Of a stretch of 64,000 nucleotides of DNA, positions 59,310-64,000 are shown in pieces (position 1 is the stretch's first letter; every line of letters begins with the position of its first letter). The translations under genes were made by a program, and so were the position numbers. A model generated the notes under the pieces. The model was not told the DNA's origin, did not search any database, and saw only the letters and a program-made list of their open reading frames with translations. Source of the stretch: Actinomadura sp. K4S16 (GTDB taxonomy: Bacteria; Actinomycetota; Actinomycetes; Streptosporangiales; Streptosporangiaceae). The stretch covers positions 186,001-250,000 of the forward strand of contig NZ_BDDE01000019.1 of assembly GCF_008327685.1 (NCBI RefSeq). Reading direction: 5' to 3'.

Positions 59310-60122
59310 ATGGCCAGCCTCATCCCCGTCTCCGACCCCGCCGACCCGCGCCTCGCGGACTACGTCCGGCTCCGCGACGTCAATCTCCGCAAGAGCCTTG
59401 AGGCCGAGCACGGCCTGTTCGTCGCCGAAGGGGAGAAGGTGATCCGCCGCGCGGTCGCCGCCGGCCACCCCGTCCGCTCCCTGCTGATGGCCCGCCGCTG
59501 GACCGAGCCGCTGGCCGACCTCCTGGACGGCCTCGACGCCCCCGCCTACCTGGTCGACGACGCCACCATGGAGGCCATCACCGGCTTCCAGGTGCACCGC
59601 GGCGCGCTGGCGTCCATGGAACGCCTACCTCTGCCGTCCATCGAGACCGTCCTCTCGGGAGCGCGCCGCATCCTCGTCCTCGAAGACCTGGTCGACCACG
59701 CGAACGTGGGCTCCATATACAGGTGCGCCGCGGCGCTGGGCATCGACGCGATCATCTTGTCGCCGAGGTGCGCCGACCCTCTGTACCGCCGCGCGGTCAA
59801 GGTCTCCATGGGCGCCGTCTTCGCGATCCCCTACGCCCGCATGGCCAACTGGCACGACGGCCTCGGCGAACTGCGCGCCGCCGGATTCACTCTCCTGGCC
59901 CTGACCCCCGCCCAGTCGGCCACGCCGCTGGACAAGGCTCCTCTCGGCGATCGCGTCGCCCTGATGCTCGGCTCGGAAGGCGACGGCCTCTCGTCCCATT
60001 GGCTGGACGAGGCCGACGAACCGGTCTGCATCCCCATGAGCCCGGACGCCATGTCCGCCGGAGTCGACTCCCTCAACGTCACCGCGGCCGCCGCCATCGC
60101 CTGCCACACCCTCATGCGTTGA
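59310..60122 (+). CDS. TrmH/SpoU family RNA 2'-O-methyltransferase
   Basis: A 270-residue SPOUT methyltransferase. The N-terminal substrate-binding part has FVAEGEKVIRRAVAAG; the knotted catalytic domain shows VLEDLVDHANVGSIYRCAAALG (motif 1 with Asn), ALMLGSEGDGLSSHWLDEAD (motif 2) and VDSLNVTAAAAIA (motif 3). It should methylate ribose in rRNA or tRNA; the exact site is not predictable. ATG after GAGGG. Stands alone between unrelated genes. Confidence 0.93.
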   Translation: MASLIPVSDPADPRLADYVRLRDVNLRKSLEAEHGLFVAEGEKVIRRAVAAGHPVRSLLMARRWTEPLADLLDGLDAPAYLVDDATMEAITGFQVHRGALASMERLPLPSIETVLSGARRILVLEDLVDHANVGSIYRCAAALGIDAIILSPRCADPLYRRAVKVSMGAVFAIPYARMANWHDGLGELRAAGFTLLALTPAQSATPLDKAPLGDRVALMLGSEGDGLSSHWLDEADEPVCIPMSPDAMSAGVDSLNVTAAAAIACHTLMR

Positions 60123-60297
60123 CGGCCCCGGCGGGAGGCCAATCCGTTCGGCACCTCATCTTCAGGATCAAGCGACTCGCGTCTTCGATTCCGCATGCCG
60201 CGGGTCGAGGAAAGGGAATGGCCGGCCGGACGAGACCGAGAAGCCGCCGCCAAGACCTCCGAAGCCTTTATGCGCCGTCCGTTCGCCGGGGCCGCGA

Positions 60298-60717
60298 CTA
60301 CGCGAGCGCGGTCTCGTCGCCGCGCTCGGTCAGGAGGGTTGTCAGTTGCTCGCGCTCCATGGACGCCCAGTCCTCCGGGTCGTCCTCCCAGTCGATGAGC
60401 TCGTCGGTGTCCAGCGCGGCGAGGAAGTCCTCGTGGAGGCCGGCCGGGTTCTGCCGGACCGGGTCCGAGAACTGCCACACTTCGACGGCCGCCCTCAGGT
60501 CGCCGCGGTCGGCCAGCAGTTCGGCCAGTCGCCTGGTCGTCGGGGAGGCGTCGCCGTAGGCGCGGGCCCACACCCGCAGCGCGTCCTCCAGGTCGCCGTG
60601 CTTCGCGAGGAGTTCGCCCAGCCGTCCGGCCGCGTCGCGGTCTCCGGCCTCGGCCTGGGCGCGCAGGTTCGCGATCTCGTCCGACTCCGGCACGCCGCCG
60701 TCTGTCCGAATTTCCAT
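60298..60717 (-). CDS. Small TPR-like protein of unknown function
   Basis: A 139-residue acidic protein. Two helical hairpins, AGDRDAAGRLGELLAKHGDLEDA and SPTTRRLAELLADRGDLRAAVEVW, have the spacing of TPR or Sel1-like repeats. The C-terminal part is rich in Asp and Glu (DELIDWEDDPEDW). Probably a protein-protein interaction module. No partner can be named from context. Confidence 0.7.
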   Translation of the reverse strand: MEIRTDGGVPESDEIANLRAQAEAGDRDAAGRLGELLAKHGDLEDALRVWARAYGDASPTTRRLAELLADRGDLRAAVEVWQFSDPVRQNPAGLHEDFLAALDTDELIDWEDDPEDWASMEREQLTTLLTERGDETALA

Positions 60718-61264
60718 TACCGGTCACCTCTTCCGGGGGCAGTAAGGGCGCTGGCAAGGAACAGCCGCTTCGGGAAAATAACCATCTCTGAGAGCCTCAA
60801 ACCGCTTCCTCTCGGCGAGTCGGCCGGGACGGGCGGCGGAATCCGCGGGTACGCGCGCCGCGTACCCGCCGTTTCGCCGGGCCTTCCGGACGCCCGCCGA
60901 TAATCGTCAAGACGCTCCGTGCGGCCCCGGGTTTTCGCTCGCCTTGGAACGGGCCCGCCGATCCCGCGCCGTTCGGCGGCGGGCAGGAGGAACGGCGTCC
61001 TCCATCAGCGGATTGGGGCGGGCGAAGAGGGCTGCATTGCTGGAACGCCGCCGGAGGGTCCAAATATTTCCGGACCGGTTCTGCGGCCTCTTGTGAGATT
61101 CTCTTCCCGGGCTCCGCCGTTTTCGGGGACATGCCCGACGCCGCGCCGAGCTGGGGGGCGACCGCGACAGGCATACCTCCAAGGAACGCGGGCCACCCGT
61201 CGCGCGCGTGACCGGCGCATGGCCCGCGGCGATCAGCCGGATGAAGGACTGAGACGTGCCCGGC
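60718..61264. other. Gene-free stretch of about 550 bp
   Basis: Between two minus-strand genes. Frames on both strands lack ribosome sites and family likeness; nothing repeated or palindromic stood out. It may simply be old intergenic or decayed coding DNA. Confidence 0.5.
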
Positions 61265-62287
61265 TCAGCGGCCGAACATGCCGCCCCGCGGCCGCCGGTG
61301 CGTTCCCCTGGGCCGCCTCGGCGCCCCGGCCGGGACCCGGCGGCGGCCCAGGCGCAGCTGCGTCAGCAGGAGCGAGAACGCCACCAGCAGCGCCGCCAGC
61401 CACGCGATCTGGGTGCTGGCCATCCGCTCGAACGTCAGGTCCTGCGCGACGGGCGTCTTGTTCCCCTGGAGCCGGCTCTGCGGCGTCTCCGCCCCGGCGC
61501 TCGGGCTCGGCGCGACGGACGGGTTCGGCGCCTGGATGGACGGCAGCGCCACCTGCGGGTTCCGCGCGTCGAACGACGAGTTGGGCGACGTCTGCACCGA
61601 CCCGCTCGTGTTGACGCCCCCGGTGCCGTTCCCGGAGCCGGACGACCCGCTTCCGCCGGACCCGCCGTGCGACGTCCCCGACGAGGAGGAGTGCGAGGGC
61701 GTGGTCGACGGCTTCGTGGGCTTGCGCGACGGCGACTTCGTGGGCGTCTTCGAGGGCGTGGGGGTCGGCGTGGGCGTCTTCGTGGGCGGCTTGGACGGGA
61801 CGACGTACTTGAAGGTCGTGGTCCCGGAGACGGGAGAGAGGTCGGTCGCGTCGACGGTCACGGTGATCGTGTACGTCGTCGTGGCCTTCGGGCCCTCCTC
61901 GGGCACCGTCACGTGCGACTTGACGGGGCCACCGGTCTTCCCGTCGGCGAGGTCGCCGATGGCGCACGCCGCCGACTCGAACGGCGCGCCGCAGTCGCCG
62001 GTCACCGTCGCGCCCTTGAGGGTCACCGCGACGTTCGTGACCTTGATGTTCGCGACGTCGCCGCCATCGGCCTTGACCGTGGTCGTGATGTCGAGGGAGT
62101 CACCCGGGTCGAGCTTGGCCGCCGATGAGGCGACGTCCACCAGGAGCTTGCCCGGGGCGGGGGACGCGGGATCCGATCCGGAGGGGGAGGGCGTGACCTC
62201 GGCGACGGCCGATGCGCCTCCGGCGGCGAGGATGGCCGCCGTGCCGAGCCCAACAAAGATCGGTTTTACCGCCGATCGGCAGATCAC
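61265..62287 (-). CDS. Secreted membrane-anchored surface protein
   Basis: A 340-residue exported protein. MICRSAVKPIFVGLGTAAILAAGG and ASAVAEV form the signal peptide. An Ig-like domain with two Cys follows (TVTGDCGAPFESAACAIGDL), then a Lys/Pro/Thr-rich stalk and a Ser/Gly-rich run, and a C-terminal membrane helix (QIAWLAALLVAFSLLLTQL) with a very basic Arg-rich cytosolic tail. No sortase motif. GTG at 62287 follows GGAGGT. Function unknown; a wall-spanning adhesin or sensor stalk is possible. Confidence 0.78.
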   Translation of the reverse strand: MICRSAVKPIFVGLGTAAILAAGGASAVAEVTPSPSGSDPASPAPGKLLVDVASSAAKLDPGDSLDITTTVKADGGDVANIKVTNVAVTLKGATVTGDCGAPFESAACAIGDLADGKTGGPVKSHVTVPEEGPKATTTYTITVTVDATDLSPVSGTTTFKYVVPSKPPTKTPTPTPTPSKTPTKSPSRKPTKPSTTPSHSSSSGTSHGGSGGSGSSGSGNGTGGVNTSGSVQTSPNSSFDARNPQVALPSIQAPNPSVAPSPSAGAETPQSRLQGNKTPVAQDLTFERMASTQIAWLAALLVAFSLLLTQLRLGRRRVPAGAPRRPRGTHRRPRGGMFGR

Positions 62288-62393
62288 TGCCGCCGCACCT
62301 CCGTCGCGTCGCCGTTGAACGCTTCCGTTCCGAGGGATCGCCTCGGGAGACATGCGAACACGGATCCCAGGGCCAAATCAAGCCCATCCAGGG

Positions 62394-62762
62394 TCAGACG
62401 AACTCCTCGCGGACGTCCTCGATCTCCGAGCCGGGCGCCCACGCCTGCCAGATGCCCTGGTCGACGCGCTCCAGCCCCAGCCTTTCGGCGACCGGGGCCA
62501 GCCCGCCCACGTATTCGACACGAATCCATGTTTCATGCTCGCCGACGATGACGAACCGCTCCCCGCGCCAGCGGCACGTCGTCCGGACGTAGCGGAGGTC
62601 CTCCACTTCGGACGCCGGGACGATGCGGCGGAAGCGTCCCGGCCGCAACTCCTCGAACCCGTCCGTCGGCCCGGGCGCGTACAGCCGGACCTCGCCGTCG
62701 GCGCCGGGCGCCGCCTCGAAGTCGCGGCCGAGCCAGCGCGCGACGTACCCGTCCCGGATCAC
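62394..62762 (-). CDS. Small protein coupled to the SseB-domain gene
   Basis: A 122-residue protein of unknown function, beginning VIRDGYVARWLGRDFEA and containing RLYAPGPTDGFEELRPGRFRRI and RTTCRWRGERFVIVGEHETWIRVEYVGG. The GTG start overlaps the stop of the SseB-domain gene by four bases (GTGA), so the two are translated together. Size, acidity and coupling recall immunity or chaperone partners of secreted proteins (inference). Confidence 0.72.
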   Translation of the reverse strand: MIRDGYVARWLGRDFEAAPGADGEVRLYAPGPTDGFEELRPGRFRRIVPASEVEDLRYVRTTCRWRGERFVIVGEHETWIRVEYVGGLAPVAERLGLERVDQGIWQAWAPGSEIEDVREEFV

Positions 62763-64000
62763 TGCGCGGCCTCCGTCCGTCCGTCCCATGCGTCGGCGTT
62801 CGCGTCCGGCCGCAGCCAGGCGAGCCGGTCGGGATCGTACATCGCGATGAACCGCTCGGACCGGTCCCTGCCGAGGTAGTACATCTCCGCCCCGTACGGC
62901 AGCCGGACACTGGCCACCTTGTACTCGCGGATCGATCCGGCGCTTCCCGGCGCGAAGCCGCTGCCGACGAACGGCGGCCGCTCGACGACCCAGCCGGCCT
63001 CGCCCCAGGACGCCATCTCCTCCTCGTCCCGCCCCCCGAACGGGACGCGGTACAGGTCGGGGCAGTACGCGGGCCACCGGACGACGTACACGCCCTCGTC
63101 GTCGAGTGAGAACGGGGAGTCGGCGTACAGCAGCCCCAGCGCCTCGTAGAGCTGCCCGGGCGTCTGGAGCTCGGCCACGTCGGCCGTCGAGTGGACGAAG
63201 CCGCCGACCCGGTCGTACCCCTGCTCCAGGTACCAGGAGACATGGCCGTGCGGGACGACCTTCTGCATGATCGTCGGCGAGGAGACGCGGTCCTCCGGGT
63301 CGGCCGCCGGCATCTGCGGGACCGGCTCGCGCCGCGGCGGCGGCAGCGGAACCTCCGGCCGCCCCGGGACGAGCCCGACCCGCACCGCCCACTCGCTGAG
63401 CGACCGCACCTGGTCGCCGTGCAGGGACGCCCCGATGTGCGTCCCCGGGTTGAGGACCATGGCCCAGTCCTCCCGGGGCCACGCGCCGATCAGCTCCCGG
63501 AAGTCGGCGTACACGAACCGGGACTCCGGCAGCACCTCGCGCAACCGGACCAGCGACGTGAACACCTGCACGGACACCGCGTCCCGCAGCGCCGCGTCCC
63601 ACCGGAACTCCCGCTGGACCGGGGTCACCTCGAGCGGCGCGTCGTCGGGGATCGGCACGAGCACGTTCGCGTTCAGCAGCACCCGCAGGAACGCGTCGGA
63701 GTCGCCGCTCGCGGCCGCCTCGTAGAGCTCCTGGTCGATCCGGTTCCCCGGCTCGAACGCGGGCTCGGGCTCCCCGACGGCGTGCAGCGCGCGCCCCGAA
63801 GCGGCCTCGCCGGCCGGTGCGGCGCTCCCGCCGTCCTCGACGCGGCCGGGACCCGTGACGTCCCGGCCGTCCGCCTGGCCGGGGAGCGCGGCATCCTGGG
63901 GCGCCGGACCTGCGGTCGGCTGAACGGCTGCGGGGCCGCCCGGCTCAGCGGCACCCACGGCAGGGGACGCGTTCGCGCCCTCGCCTGGAGCCGCGTGGTC
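62759..64000 (-). CDS. SseB N-domain protein (5' end beyond window)
   Basis: At least 414 residues in the window; the frame is open to the right edge, so the true start may lie outside, though GTG at 63958 is possible. After a Pro/Ala/Gly-rich disordered N-terminus, ELYEAAASGDSDAFLRVL, LVPIPDD and FVYADFRELIGAWPREDWAMVLNPGTHIGASLHGDQV form an SseB-type domain. The C-terminal half is Trp/Tyr/Asp-rich with no known motif. SseB domains occur in actinomycete proteins linked to type VII secretion. Coupled to the small gene downstream. Confidence 0.8.
   Translation of the reverse strand, partial: DHAAPGEGANASPAVGAAEPGGPAAVQPTAGPAPQDAALPGQADGRDVTGPGRVEDGGSAAPAGEAASGRALHAVGEPEPAFEPGNRIDQELYEAAASGDSDAFLRVLLNANVLVPIPDDAPLEVTPVQREFRWDAALRDAVSVQVFTSLVRLREVLPESRFVYADFRELIGAWPREDWAMVLNPGTHIGASLHGDQVRSLSEWAVRVGLVPGRPEVPLPPPRREPVPQMPAADPEDRVSSPTIMQKVVPHGHVSWYLEQGYDRVGGFVHSTADVAELQTPGQLYEALGLLYADSPFSLDDEGVYVVRWPAYCPDLYRVPFGGRDEEEMASWGEAGWVVERPPFVGSGFAPGSAGSIREYKVASVRLPYGAEMYYLGRDRSERFIAMYDPDRLAWLRPDANADAWDGRTEAAQ

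Noticed and set aside
60718..61264. Small genes in the 550-bp gap
   Set aside because: Several short frames exist on both strands, but none has a ribosome site, a plausible composition or a recognisable motif.
1..64000. CRISPR arrays, insertion sequences and rRNA genes
   Set aside because: No regularly spaced direct repeats, transposase genes with terminal inverted repeats or rRNA sequences were seen.

Overview
The window is very GC-rich DNA with GTG/TTG starts, tightly coupled operons, and gene families typical of filamentous actinomycetes: DUF397/DUF5753 regulator pairs, MocR and MarR regulators, ECF sigma factors fused to membrane domains, a secreted GH10 xylanase with a CBM2, and a RecQ with a DUF3553-like tail. 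A Streptosporangiales-type organism would fit, but the genus cannot be fixed from sequence alone. The GH10 gene is cut by the left edge and an SseB-domain gene by the right edge.

Layout. 1-4.2 kb: secreted xylanase with CGAAA-type operators, a patatin-like lipase, and an ArsR-like regulator coupled to a membrane M23 peptidase. 4.4-19 kb: a biosynthetic locus and the most interesting part of the window. A ten-gene, almost gapless minus-strand operon (5595-13821) encodes a sulfotransferase, an atypical SDR, an HK97-fold encapsulin-like shell protein (family 3 type), a split transketolase, the amino-group carrier protein LysW, LysX, LysY, LysZ and a LysK-type peptidase. An ArgG-like ligase, an acyl-CoA ligase, a KAS III-like enzyme and a stand-alone LanB-like protein flank it. 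Read together, an amino acid is probably loaded on LysW, reduced to a semialdehyde, extended by two carbons with transketolase, reduced, released and then decorated (acyl, sulfate, perhaps amide), perhaps with some steps inside a protein shell.

19-25.8 kb: MarR regulator with a quinone oxidoreductase sharing the same operator, DHA2 efflux pump, RibD-C reductase, Rnl2-type RNA ligase and a secreted protein. 25.9-34.1 kb: an unusual five-gene minus-strand operon with a peptidoglycan-binding-like protein, HExxH zincin, small holin and two very large proteins (971 and 1233 aa) that I do not recognise. 34.5-43.7 kb: housekeeping and regulatory genes (TIGR01777 epimerase, methyltransferase, RecQ, XRE regulators, Clp-N/UVR protein) and an integrase relic beside tRNA-Lys. 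43.9-48.1 kb, between tRNA-Lys and tRNA-His: a response regulator and a defence-like patch (SRA-like modification-dependent nuclease, sce7726 protein, T4-beta-family protein). 48.2-64 kb: oligoribonuclease, flavin-binding protein with divergent MocR, a phosphotransferase, two tandem sigma-factor/anti-sigma/surface-domain fusions, a substrate-binding/VWA lipid- or membrane-anchored protein, TrmH methyltransferase, a surface protein and an SseB-domain gene with a small coupled partner.
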